Source: Streptomyces sp. yr375
GTDB taxonomy: Bacteria > Actinomycetota > Actinomycetes > Streptomycetales > Streptomycetaceae
Direction: 5' to 3'
Assembly: GCF_900110755.1 (NCBI RefSeq)
Contig: NZ_FOFF01000002.1
Coordinates: 124,001 to 188,000, forward strand
Length of the DNA stretch: 64,000 nucleotides
Below, piece after piece: positions 9,636 to 19,448 of this stretch; position 1 is the first letter of the stretch, and every line of letters begins with the position of its first letter. The notes beneath the pieces were generated by a model, which ran no database searches, was not told the DNA's origin, and saw only the letters and a list, made by a program, of their open reading frames with translations. A program made the translations under genes and the position numbers.

Positions 9636-9941
9636 TCAACTGTCGGAGAGCGGAGGGACCGTGACGCGCGCCGTACGACGCTCCCCGTCGAGGACGCGCA
9701 GCGCCCGCGCGAGCGTCGGCGCGTGCAGTTCGTTCTCGCCGCGCTGGTGCATCAGCGTCAGCGCGTCGCGCAGCGCGGTCGCCTTCCCCACCAGCGCCTG
9801 GGCGGCGCGCAGTCCGCGATACGTGTCCCCGTGGTGGGCGGGGTTGATCCGGCCCAGCAGGTCGACGACGTCGAGGTAGCCGTCGATCAGCTCGGCCTCG
9901 GCGCGGGTCAGCGCGGGCAGCGGCGGCAGTTCGGGCACCAT
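9636..9941 (-). CDS. Hypothetical protein downstream of clpP
   Basis: A 101-residue, mostly helical soluble protein that I do not recognise (MVPELPPLPALTRAEAELID; INPAHHGDTYRGLRAAQALV). It has no signal peptide, membrane segment or metal-binding motif. The ATG at 9941 follows GGAGG, and the clpP stop is only 7 bases upstream, so it is co-transcribed with the unusual clpP. Tight linkage suggests an accessory or adaptor role for that ClpP, but this is inference from position only. Confidence 0.65.
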   Translation of the reverse strand: MVPELPPLPALTRAEAELIDGYLDVVDLLGRINPAHHGDTYRGLRAAQALVGKATALRDALTLMHQRGENELHAPTLARALRVLDGERRTARVTVPPLSDS

Positions 9942-9948
9942 CGGCGGC

Positions 9949-10587
9949 TCACCTCCCGTCCGGCGTGCCGGTCGACGTCTTGCGGCTGGTGATGATCTCG
10001 TCCACCAGGCCGTACTCCACGGCCTCCTGGGCGGTGAGGAACCTGTCCCGCTCGATGTCCGCGGTCACCTGCTCCGGGGTGCGGCCGGTGTGCCGGACGA
10101 GCATCTCCTCCAGGGTGGCCCGGGTGCGCGCCAGTTCGGCCGCCTCGATGGCGAGGTCGCTGGCCTGCCCCTCGATGGGCTCCGGCAGCGAGGGCTGGCG
10201 GATCGTCAGCCGCGCGCCCGGCAGCGCGAACCGCTTGCCCGGCGTGCCCGCCGCCAGCAGCACCGCGGCGGACGAGTCCGCCCGGCCCAGGCAGGTCGTC
10301 GCCACGTCACAGGTGACGTACCGGATCGTGTCGTACAGGGCCGTCATCGCGCTGAACGAGCCGCCCGGGGAGTTGATGTACAGCGCGATGTCCCGGTCCG
10401 GGTCCTTGTGCTCCAGATACATGAACTGGGCCATCACGTTGTTCGCCGCGGTGTCGTCGACCGGCGTCCCCAGAAAGACGATCCGCTCCTCCAGCAGCTT
10501 CGAGTACGGATCCATCGTGCGATGCCCGAAGCTCGTGCGTTCGGTGAACTCGGGCAGGACATAACGGGCGGACGGCGGTCGATTCAT
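9949..10587 (-). CDS. ClpP-family protein with catalytic His replaced by Arg
   Basis: This 212-residue protein is a clear ClpP homologue: [20 protein letters not shown], the oxyanion loop [13 protein letters not shown], the nucleophile region with Ser105 in [16 protein letters not shown], and Asp181 in [20 protein letters not shown]. The catalytic His, normally in an IHQP motif, is Arg130 (LTIRQPS, codon CGC at 10198-10200). Ser and Asp are kept, so two of three triad residues remain. It could be an inactive ClpR-like subunit of a mixed ring. It is probably the solitary extra ClpP of Streptomyces (often called ClpP5), but I cannot confirm the orthology. AAGGAGG precedes the ATG. Confidence 0.9.
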   Translation of the reverse strand: MNRPPSARYVLPEFTERTSFGHRTMDPYSKLLEERIVFLGTPVDDTAANNVMAQFMYLEHKDPDRDIALYINSPGGSFSAMTALYDTIRYVTCDVATTCLGRADSSAAVLLAAGTPGKRFALPGARLTIRQPSLPEPIEGQASDLAIEAAELARTRATLEEMLVRHTGRTPEQVTADIERDRFLTAQEAVEYGLVDEIITSRKTSTGTPDGR

Positions 10588-10618
10588 GGAAGCCCCTCCT
10601 TCGTGTGTCTGTAAAAAA

Positions 10619-10645
10619 TGTACAGGATGTACGTGACGTTAGAAT
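10619..10645 (+). promoter_or_regulatory. Promoter and putative operator of the phd-like gene
   Basis: A good -10 hexamer TAGAAT lies at 10640-10645, which predicts transcription starting at about 10652, the A of the ATG. The mRNA would then be leaderless. Two TGTAC elements (TGTACA at 10619-10624 and TGTAC at 10628-10632) overlap the -35 region and look like an autoregulatory operator. Confidence 0.5.
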
Positions 10646-10651
10646 GGGGGT

Positions 10652-10930
10652 ATGGCCTACGAGATTCCGGTGACGCAAGCCAGGGCTGAGCTCGCCGACC
10701 TGATCAACCGCGTGGTGTACGGCGGTGAGCGCGTCGTCGTGACCCGGCACGGCAAGCCCCTTGTCGCCCTCGTCTCCGCCGCCGACCTGGAGCGACTCGA
10801 CGAACTGGACCGGCCCGCGGAACAGCCGGTGATCAGCACGGTCACCGCCGTACGCGAGGTCGCGTCCGCTCCCCGCGAACCCCACCGGTTCGGCATCACG
10901 GCAGAACACCGGGGGGCGAGCCCGTCGTAG
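10652..10930 (+). CDS. Phd/YefM-family antitoxin-like protein without adjacent toxin
   Basis: This 92-residue protein matches the Phd/YefM fold: MAYEIPVTQARAELADLINR, GERVVVTRHGKPLVALVSA and DLERLDELD. Members bind DNA through the N-terminal half and neutralise a Doc, YoeB or PIN-type toxin through the C-terminal half. No toxin gene follows; the next 1.2 kb is a repeat region with no convincing gene. It is divergent from clpP, 64 bases apart, so it may act as a plain repressor there. A G run directly before the ATG, with the -10 just upstream, fits leaderless expression. Confidence 0.88.
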   Translation: MAYEIPVTQARAELADLINRVVYGGERVVVTRHGKPLVALVSAADLERLDELDRPAEQPVISTVTAVREVASAPREPHRFGITAEHRGASPS

Positions 10931-12180
10931 ACACGGCGGCGACACGGCCCGGGGCCTCCGTGACGGATGGCGCCGGCGCCGGTCCCTCGGCGGCGGCCGG
11001 CCTGGGCGCGCCGGTCCGGCGCGTTTTGAGCGTGGCTGCGCGGAGGGCGGTCGTGCGCGGAGGGCTGGCCGCCGAGACGCGCTCGAAGCAGGGTCGCGCC
11101 GCTGCCCGGCGGCAGCGCCGGGCGGATCACCGCATTCACCGCGTCCGGGTCACCGCGTCCGGGTCACCGCGTCTGGGTCGCCCCGTCCGGGTCACCGCGT
11201 CTGGGTCGCCCCGTCTGGGTCGCCCCGTCCGGGTCACCGCGTCTGGGTCGCCCCGTCTGGGTCGCCCCGTCCGGGTCACCGCGTCTGGGTCGCCCCGTCT
11301 GGGTCGCCCCGTCCGGGTCACCGCGTCTGGGTCGCCCCGTCTGGGTCGCCGCGTCTGGGTCGCCGCGTCTGGGTCGCCGCGTCCGGGTCGCCGCGTCTGG
11401 GTCGCCCCGTCCGGGTCACCGCGTCTGGGTCGCCGCGTCTGGGTCGCCGCGTCCGGGTCGCCGCGTCCGGGTCGCCCCGTCCGGGGCGCACCCGGACCGG
11501 GTCCTGTGGCGTCGGTTGTGTCGAGGCCCGGGTGCCTGGCGGGCCGCCGCGTTCCTCGCCGCCGAGCCGGCCGCGATCCCGGGGAGGGTCGCGGTCGGCT
11601 CGGCGGCGGGCGGGACGTCCACCGTGTTCGCCGGGGTGTCGCCGCCTGCCGCGCGCCGGAACGGCCGGGGAGCGACCGGACTCGTGGCCGGGGCGGCCGG
11701 CGGCTCGGCCCACCGGCCGGGGCGAGAACCGCGCCGTATACGGTCCGGTCCTCGGCGGGGTCACCGGTGCCGCTTCGTCGGCGTGGTGAGGGCGGCCGAA
11801 GGCTTCGCCGTCTTCCGTGGCCGCGTCCCGTGCCCAGTTGGTGGCGGGGGTCGGCAGGGCGTGTCCCGGGCTCACCTCGACACCGGTCGCCCCCGGATCG
11901 TCGTCGGCTCGGTGCCTGCCGGGGTGTTGGGGCGACGCCGTCCGACGTGCCCGAGGCCGGGCGGCGCGCAGGGTGGTCGCCGTCGTGCCGGGCTTCGGCG
12001 GCGCGCCGTCGGTCTTGCGGCCGGGGCGGGCCGGTGTCGTGGGAGCGAATCGATCACAGCTCGGTTAACTTGCCTGAAATGCGGTCCAACTAGCCTGCCG
12101 GTCCATGCCACCAGGGGCTTTTCCTCGTGGCCGCGGCAACCGGGCCCCGCACGGCCTGGAGCGAGGATGTGAGGTGGGAC
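10931..12180. other. Long non-coding interval carrying a minisatellite
   Basis: 1.25 kb separates the phd-like gene from ureA. Every open frame here, including a 377-codon plus-strand frame and a 185-codon minus-strand frame, is Arg/Gly/Pro-rich, runs through the repeat array and lacks a ribosome binding site or family motif, so I call none of them a gene. The right end must contain the urease promoter, but I could not pick it out. Remnants of a decayed gene to the right of the array are possible. Confidence 0.55.
11143..11478. repeat. 24-unit 14-bp tandem repeat (minisatellite)
   Basis: Exactly 24 head-to-tail units of 14 bases with consensus GTCYGGGTCRCCSC, followed by a partial unit. Two main variants occur: A (GTCCGGGTCACCGC) and B (GTCTGGGTCGCCCC). 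From 11185 they are organised as an A-B-B 42-bp higher-order repeat, copied identically at least three times (11185-11226, 11227-11268, 11269-11310). The right third contains hybrid variants. There are no unique spacers, so it is not a CRISPR array. Confidence 0.95.
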
Positions 12181-12483
<303 letters not shown>

Positions 12484-12493
12484 GGAGGCCTCG

Positions 12494-12797
12494 ATGATTC
12501 CCGGCGAGATCCTGTTCGCGGACGAGCCCGTCGTCTACAACGAGGGCCGTGACGTCACCCGGCTCACCGTCCTCAACGCCGCCGACCGGCCCGTCCAGGT
12601 CGGCTCCCACTACCACTTCGCCGAGGCCAACCCGGGCCTGGACTTCGACCGCGCCGCCGCGCGCGGCAAGCGGCTGAACGTTTCCGCCGGCACCGCCGTG
12701 CGGTTCGAGCCCGGGATCCCCGTCGACGTCGAACTCGTCCCCCTCGCCGGCGCCCGCGTCGTGCCCGGTCTGCGCGGGGAGACCGGAGGTGCCCTCG

Positions 12798-12805
<8 letters not shown>
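12494..12805 (+). CDS. ureB: Urease beta subunit UreB
   Basis: UreB is the beta structural subunit and packs against UreC near the active-site flap. The 103-residue protein starts [20 protein letters not shown] and has [18 protein letters not shown] and AVRFEPG. GGAGG lies before its ATG. Its last 8 bases overlap the start of ureC, which indicates translational coupling and equal subunit supply. Confidence 0.96.
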
Positions 12806-14518
<1,713 letters not shown>

Positions 14519-14519
<1 letters not shown>

Positions 14520-15193
14520 TGGGCAGGGCAGCGCTGCTGGTCCTGGCCGACGGCCGGTTCCCCGCCGGCGGGCACGCGCACTCCGGCGGGGCGGAGGAGG
14601 CCGTCAAGGCCGGCCGGATCACCGGTGCGGCGAGCCTGGAGGCCTTCTGCCGGGGCCGGCTGCACACGGCGGGACTGGTCTCCGCGGCGCTGGCCGCGGC
14701 GGCGGCCGCCGGGGCCCACCCGGCGGAACTGGACGCGGCGGCGGACGCCCGTACGCCGTCCCCGGCGCTGCGGACGGCCGCCCGCAAGCTGGGCCGACAA
14801 CTGATGCGGGCCGCCCGGTCGACCTGGCCGAGCCCCGAACTGGGCGCCCTGGCACGGGAGTTTCCCAAGGGCGCCCACCAGCCGGTGGTGCTCGGCCTGA
14901 CCGCGCGGGCGGCCGGGCTCGGCGCGGCGGACGCGGCGTACTGCGCGGTCTACGAGAGCGTCAGCGGACCGGCGACCGCCGTGGTGCGGTTGCTGAGCCT
15001 GGACCCGTTCGAGGCGACGGCGGTACTGGCCCGGCTGGCACCGGAGTTGGACCAGGTGGTCGACCGGGCGGTGACGGCGGGGACGGCCGTCCCGACGGCC
15101 GGGACCGACGTACTGCCGGCGGCGTCCGCGCCGCTGCTGGAGATCGGGGCGGAGGTGCATGCGGCATGGCCGGTACGCCTGTTCGCCTCCTAG
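14519..15193 (+). CDS. ureF: Urease accessory protein UreF
   Basis: UreF is an accessory protein that, with UreD and UreG, assembles the nickel centre of UreC and controls GTP use by UreG. The 224-residue protein begins MGRAALLVLADGRFPAGGHA, and the DGRFPAGGHAHSGGAEEAV stretch is the family signature. It is Ala-rich and helical throughout. Its ATG overlaps the ureC stop (TGATG), so translation is coupled. Confidence 0.94.
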
Positions 15194-15268
15194 GCCCTGC
15201 CCCCGCCCCTCGGCACCCCCTGCTGCCGGGAACCCTTCTGCGAGACACGTTGGAACAGGAGCCGCACC

Positions 15269-15946
15269 ATGCATCTTGACCACTCCCACGACGGCCCGGC
15301 CGCGGTCGGCGCCGACGCCCGGCGCGCCGACGGTTCACGGCGGGCGATGCGGATCGGGCTCGGCGGGCCCGTCGGGTCCGGGAAGACCGCCACCGTGGCC
15401 GCGCTCTGCCGCGAGCTGCGGGACGCGCTGTCGCTGGCCGTCGTCACGAACGACATCTACACGCGCGAGGACGCCGAGTTCCTGCTGCGGGAGGCCGTGC
15501 TGCCGCCCGAGCGGATCACGGCCGTCGAGACGGGCGCCTGCCCGCACACCGCGATCCGCGACGACATCTCCGCCAACCTCGAAGCCGTCGAGGACCTGGA
15601 GGACGCCGTCGGACCGCTCGATCTCATCCTGGTCGAGTCCGGCGGCGACAACCTGACCGCGACCTTCTCCAAGGGGCTCGTCGACGCGCAGATCTTCGTG
15701 ATCGACGTGGCCGGCGGGGACGACATCCCGCGCAAGGGCGGGCCCGGCGTCACCACCGCCGACCTGCTCGTCGTCAACAAGACCGACCTCGCGCCGTACG
15801 TCGGCTCCGACCTCGCCAGGATGGCCGCCGACGCCAAGGCCCAGCGCGCCGAACTCCCCGTCGTCTTCCAGTCGTTGCGCGGCGACAGCGGTGTGACCGA
15901 CGTCGCCGCGTGGGTGCGGGCGCAGCTCGCCGCCTGGACGGCGTGA
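15269..15946 (+). CDS. ureG: Urease accessory GTPase UreG
   Basis: UreG is a SIMIBI-class GTPase that delivers nickel to urease. The 225-residue protein has the P-loop GGPVGSGKT near residue 32, the [13 protein letters not shown] motif with the metal-binding Cys-Pro-His, [16 protein letters not shown] and [13 protein letters not shown] short His-containing N-terminal extension (MHLDHSHDG) may help bind nickel. A 75-base gap follows ureF, and ureD starts right after its stop. Confidence 0.96.
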   Translation: MHLDHSHDGPAAVGADARRADGSRRAMRIGLGGPVGSGKTATVAALCRELRDALSLAVVTNDIYTREDAEFLLREAVLPPERITAVETGACPHTAIRDDISANLEAVEDLEDAVGPLDLILVESGGDNLTATFSKGLVDAQIFVIDVAGGDDIPRKGGPGVTTADLLVVNKTDLAPYVGSDLARMAADAKAQRAELPVVFQSLRGDSGVTDVAAWVRAQLAAWTA

Positions 15947-15947
15947 C

Positions 15948-16715
15948 ATGGGCGGTGTGCACGCCACCGCGCGGATCCGGGCGCGCGCGGACGGCCGCGG
16001 GGGCACCGCCCTGCCCGTGCTGGAGAGCGACGGGCCGCTCGCGCTGCGGCGCACCCGGGCGCACGGCGGCGAGGCGCGTGTCGTGCTCGTGGGGGCGATG
16101 AGCGGCCCCCTCGGCGGCGACCGCTTCGCCGTCGAGGCGGCCGTCGGACCCGGTGCCCGGCTGCACGTCGGGTCGGCCGCCGCCACCATCGCGCTGCCCG
16201 GACAGGTGAAGGACGAGGCCCACTACGACGTACGCCTCACCGTCGAGGGCGACGGTGAACTGCACTGGCTGCCCGAGCAGTTGATCTCGGCGAAGGGCAG
16301 CGACCTGTTCGTCGCCACCCGGGTCGACCTGGCCGCCGAGGCCCGGCTCGTGCTGCGCGAGGAGCAGGTGCTCGGGCGGGTCGGGGAGGAACCGGGCCGG
16401 CTCACCAGCCGGCTGGCCGTGCGGGTCGCGGGGCGGGTCGTCCTCGACCAGGAACTGGCCTGCGGGCCCGGCGCGCCCGGCGGCTGGGACGGGCCCGCCG
16501 TCCTCGCGGGACACCGCGCCGTCGGTCAACTGGTCGTCGTGCGGCCGCAGTTCGCGGAGCAGCGGGTGGCGGCCCGGATGGTCGGGGAGCACGCCTGCGT
16601 CATGCCGCTGGCCGGGCCCGCCGCCCTCGTCACCGCCGTCGCGCCCGACGGGCTGCGGCTGCGCCGGGCGCTGGACGAGGCGCTCGCCGCGCTCGCCGTG
16701 CTCGGCGACCGGTGA
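15948..16715 (+). CDS. ureD: Urease accessory protein UreD
   Basis: UreD (UreH) is the scaffold that binds apo-urease and recruits UreF and UreG. The 255-residue protein has the family segments GGDRFAVEAAVGPGARLHVG, LHWLPEQLISAKGSD and EEQVLGRVGEEPGRLTSR. It starts one base after the ureG stop and is the last gene of the operon. No nickel or urea transporter is adjacent. Confidence 0.93.
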   Translation: MGGVHATARIRARADGRGGTALPVLESDGPLALRRTRAHGGEARVVLVGAMSGPLGGDRFAVEAAVGPGARLHVGSAAATIALPGQVKDEAHYDVRLTVEGDGELHWLPEQLISAKGSDLFVATRVDLAAEARLVLREEQVLGRVGEEPGRLTSRLAVRVAGRVVLDQELACGPGAPGGWDGPAVLAGHRAVGQLVVVRPQFAEQRVAARMVGEHACVMPLAGPAALVTAVAPDGLRLRRALDEALAALAVLGDR

Positions 16716-16835
16716 GCGGTAGCTTCCTCTCCGGTTATCGGATTGGCAAAGAAGGTCAACCACACCTGTTCTCAGGCACCGCACAGCCGCGAGGATCCCC
16801 CTACTGACCATTAACAACGCAGGGGGAGTGCCCAC

Positions 16836-18437
16836 TTGAGGGACATTCGACCGAACAAGCGGACCGCCGCGCTCGGCTCGGCCGGCGTGCTCGTCGCCGC
16901 GACACTGCTCGCCGGCGCCGTCGCGGCGCCCACCGCGAGTGCGGCCGGCGGCCGTTCGGGGCAGGACCGCGAGGCGCGCGGCGCCGCGCTCGCCGCGGAG
17001 CGGGCCGGCAAGGCCGGCATCAACTGGCAGGACTGCCCCGCCGACTGGGGCCTCGAGAAGCCGATCCAGTGCGGCTGGGTCACCGTGCCGCTCGACTACG
17101 CCAAGCCCAACGGCAAGAAGATCAAGATAGCCGTCGACCGCATCGGCAACACGGGCACGGCCAAGGAGCGTCAGGGCGCGCTCGTCTACAACCCCGGCGG
17201 CCCGGGCGGCTCCGGCATGCGCTTCCCGCGTCGTGTGACCACCAAGGCCCCGCTGTGGACCAACGTGGCCAAGGCCTACGACTTCGTGGGCTTCGACCCG
17301 CGCGGCGTCGGCCACTCCGCGCCCATCTCCTGCGCCGACCCGCAGGAGTACGTCAAGGCACCCAAGGCTGACCCGGTCCCCGGCAGCGAGGCCGACAAGC
17401 TCGCGCAGCGCAAGCTCGCCCGCGCCTACGCGCAAGGCTGCGCCGCGCGCAGCGGCAAGGCCGTCCTCGCGCAGATGACCACCCCGAACACCGTCCGCGA
17501 CCTGGACGTCGTCCGCGCCGCCCTCGGCGAGAAGAAGCTCAACTACCTGGGCGTCTCCTACGGCACCTACCTCGGCGCGGTCTACGGCACGATGTTCCCG
17601 GGCCACCTGCGCCGCATGATCGTCGACAGCGTGGTCAACCCGTCCCGCGAGAAGATCTGGTACGAGGCCAACCTCGACCAGGACGTCGCCTTCGAGGGCC
17701 GCTGGCAGAACTGGCAGGACTGGGTCGCCGCCAACGACGCGACCTACCACCTCGGCACGACCCGCGCCGCCGTCCAGGCCAAGTGGGTCACCCTGCGCGC
17801 CGCCGCGAAGAAGAAGCCCCTCGGCGGGGTCGTCGGCCCGGCCGAGCTGATCTCCTTCTTCCAGAGCGCCCCGTACTACGACTCCTCGTGGGTCCCGGTC
17901 GCCACCGCGTTCAGCAAGTACTTCGCCGGGGACACCAAGGCCCTCGTCGACGCCGCCGCCCCCGACCTGACGGACAAGGCCGGCAACATCGCCTCGGAGA
18001 ACGGCAACGCCGTCTACACGGCCGTCGAGTGCACCGACGCCAAGTGGCCCACCAGTTGGGCGAAGTGGGACCGGGACAACACGGCGCTCCACAAGAGCCA
18101 CCCGTTCATGACCTGGGCCAACGCCTGGATGAACCTGCCGTGCGCCACCTGGCCGGTCAAGCAGCAGACCCCGGTGGAGGTCAGGACCCACCAGGGCCTG
18201 CCGCCGGTGATGATCGTGCAGTCCACGAATGACGCGGCCACCCCGTACGACGGCGCCGTCGAACTGCACAAGCGCTTCAAGGGCTCGCGCCTGATCACCG
18301 AGAAGGGCGCCGGCTCCCACGGCGTCACCGGCCTGGTCAACACCTGCATCAACACCCGGGTGGACGCCTACCTCCTCACCGGCAAGCTGGACACCGCCGA
18401 CGTGACCTGCGCGCCGCACGCGATACCCAAGCCGTAA
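16836..18437 (+). CDS. tap: Secreted tripeptidyl aminopeptidase (alpha/beta hydrolase)
   Basis: This exported serine peptidase removes tripeptides from protein N-termini. The 533-residue protein has a signal peptide (basic MRDIRPNKRT, a hydrophobic stretch, cleavage near TASAA), the oxyanion segment YNPGGPGGSG, and the nucleophile Ser241 in GVSYGTYLG. The C-terminal domain includes QSTNDAATPYDGAVELH and the catalytic-His region GAGSHGVTGL. I chose the TTG at 16836 because AGGGGGAG lies 7 bases upstream. The nearby GTG at 16828 is out of frame. It stands alone between urease and a terminator. Confidence 0.93.
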   Translation: MRDIRPNKRTAALGSAGVLVAATLLAGAVAAPTASAAGGRSGQDREARGAALAAERAGKAGINWQDCPADWGLEKPIQCGWVTVPLDYAKPNGKKIKIAVDRIGNTGTAKERQGALVYNPGGPGGSGMRFPRRVTTKAPLWTNVAKAYDFVGFDPRGVGHSAPISCADPQEYVKAPKADPVPGSEADKLAQRKLARAYAQGCAARSGKAVLAQMTTPNTVRDLDVVRAALGEKKLNYLGVSYGTYLGAVYGTMFPGHLRRMIVDSVVNPSREKIWYEANLDQDVAFEGRWQNWQDWVAANDATYHLGTTRAAVQAKWVTLRAAAKKKPLGGVVGPAELISFFQSAPYYDSSWVPVATAFSKYFAGDTKALVDAAAPDLTDKAGNIASENGNAVYTAVECTDAKWPTSWAKWDRDNTALHKSHPFMTWANAWMNLPCATWPVKQQTPVEVRTHQGLPPVMIVQSTNDAATPYDGAVELHKRFKGSRLITEKGAGSHGVTGLVNTCINTRVDAYLLTGKLDTADVTCAPHAIPKP

Positions 18438-18463
18438 CCGCCGCCCCGAGGGGCGACAGCAGC

Positions 18464-18495
18464 GAGGGGCGACCGGATCAACCCGGCCGCCCCTC
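18464..18495 (+). terminator. Terminator hairpin after tap
   Basis: GAGGGGCGACCGG and CCGGCCGCCCCTC form a 13-bp stem with one mismatch around a 6-base loop, 27 bases after the tap stop. There is no long T run, as usual in Streptomyces. It lies between convergent genes and may work in both directions. Confidence 0.7.
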
Positions 18496-18552
18496 AAGCT
18501 TTCTGACGGACTGTCAACTGACGGACCGGCGATGGAAGTTGCCGGCGGACTG

Positions 18553-19287
18553 TCAACGCAGCGGTAAGCGGGGGAACTTGCGTTCCTTCTCCGCCTTCGC
18601 CGCCCTGGCCGCGGCCTCCTCCGCCTTGGCGACGGCCGCGTACTGGTCCACGTACTCCTGCTCGGACAGCATCAGGATCGCGTACATGATCTCGTCGGTG
18701 ATCGCGCGCAGTACCGCCTTCTCGTTCTCCATGCCGAGGTAGCGTGAGAAGTCGAGGGGCTCGCCGAAGCGGATCTTCACCGGGTGCAGGGTCGGGATCA
18801 CCTTGCCGGGCGGCTGCGCCTCGAAGGTGCCGATCATCGCGCACGGAATCACCGGCACCCGGCCCCGCAGCGCCATCACCGCGACGCCGACCTTGCCCTT
18901 GTAGAGGCGGCCGTCGTGCGAGCGGGTGCCCTCCGGGTAGATGCCGAGCAACTCGTCCTTGCCGAGCACCCCGAGACCCTCGCGGATCGCGGCCTGTCCC
19001 GCGTCCTTGCCGGAGCGGTCGACCGGGATCTGCCCCGCGCTGCGGAAGAAGGTCGCCGTCAGCCGGCCCTTGACGCCGGGGCCGGTGAAGTACTCGGCCT
19101 TCGCGAGGAAGGTGATGCGGCGCTTGAGGATCGCCGGCATCAGGAAGTGGTCGGAGAACGACAGGTGGTTGCCCGCGATGATGGCGGCTCCCGAGTCCGG
19201 CACATGCTCCAGGCCTTCGATACGCGGGCGGAAGAGCAGTCGCAGCAACGGCCCCAACACCACGTATTTCAGGAGGTAGTAGAACAA
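18553..19287 (-). CDS. 1-acylglycerol-3-phosphate O-acyltransferase-like protein (PlsC family)
   Basis: This membrane-associated PlsC-family acyltransferase probably acylates lysophosphatidic acid or a related lipid. It has the catalytic NHxxxxD motif in IIAGNHLSFSDHFLMPA, FRSAGQIPVDRSG, and the substrate motif GIYPEGTRSHDG. The N-terminal LKYVVLGPLLRLLFRPR is a membrane-anchoring helix. An Ala/Lys/Glu-rich charged tail ends the protein. I chose the TTG at 19287 with GAGGAG 7 bases upstream (244 residues); an ATG at 19350 would add 21 residues. Nothing links it functionally to its neighbours. Confidence 0.88.
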   Translation of the reverse strand: MFYYLLKYVVLGPLLRLLFRPRIEGLEHVPDSGAAIIAGNHLSFSDHFLMPAILKRRITFLAKAEYFTGPGVKGRLTATFFRSAGQIPVDRSGKDAGQAAIREGLGVLGKDELLGIYPEGTRSHDGRLYKGKVGVAVMALRGRVPVIPCAMIGTFEAQPPGKVIPTLHPVKIRFGEPLDFSRYLGMENEKAVLRAITDEIMYAILMLSEQEYVDQYAAVAKAEEAAARAAKAEKERKFPRLPLR

Positions 19288-19448
19288 AGGAGTCGCTCCT
19301 CGTGTCCGGCGGATCGGCTCGCCGCCGTGTTCCAGCAGGTCAACCGGCATGGTGTGGGCTGTCAGTGTAGGGGCACCCACCCACACCCGGAACAGCGCCG
19401 ACCGGCCCCCGCGCAGACCCCCGCGCCGGCCCCGCGCCACGCCCGTCC

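Noticed and set aside
11143..11478. CRISPR array
   Set aside because: Units are contiguous 14-mers with no unique spacers and no cas genes are near.
10960..12093. A 377-codon frame running through the minisatellite
   Set aside because: The translation is dominated by the 14-residue repeat, is Arg-rich and has no start signal or family similarity.
10652..12180. Complete toxin-antitoxin system
   Set aside because: Only the Phd-like antitoxin is present; the following 1.2 kb contains no toxin-like gene on either strand.
15774..18497. A 907-codon minus-strand frame opposite ureG, ureD and tap
   Set aside because: Antisense to three well-supported genes with biased composition and no domain; a GC-content artefact.
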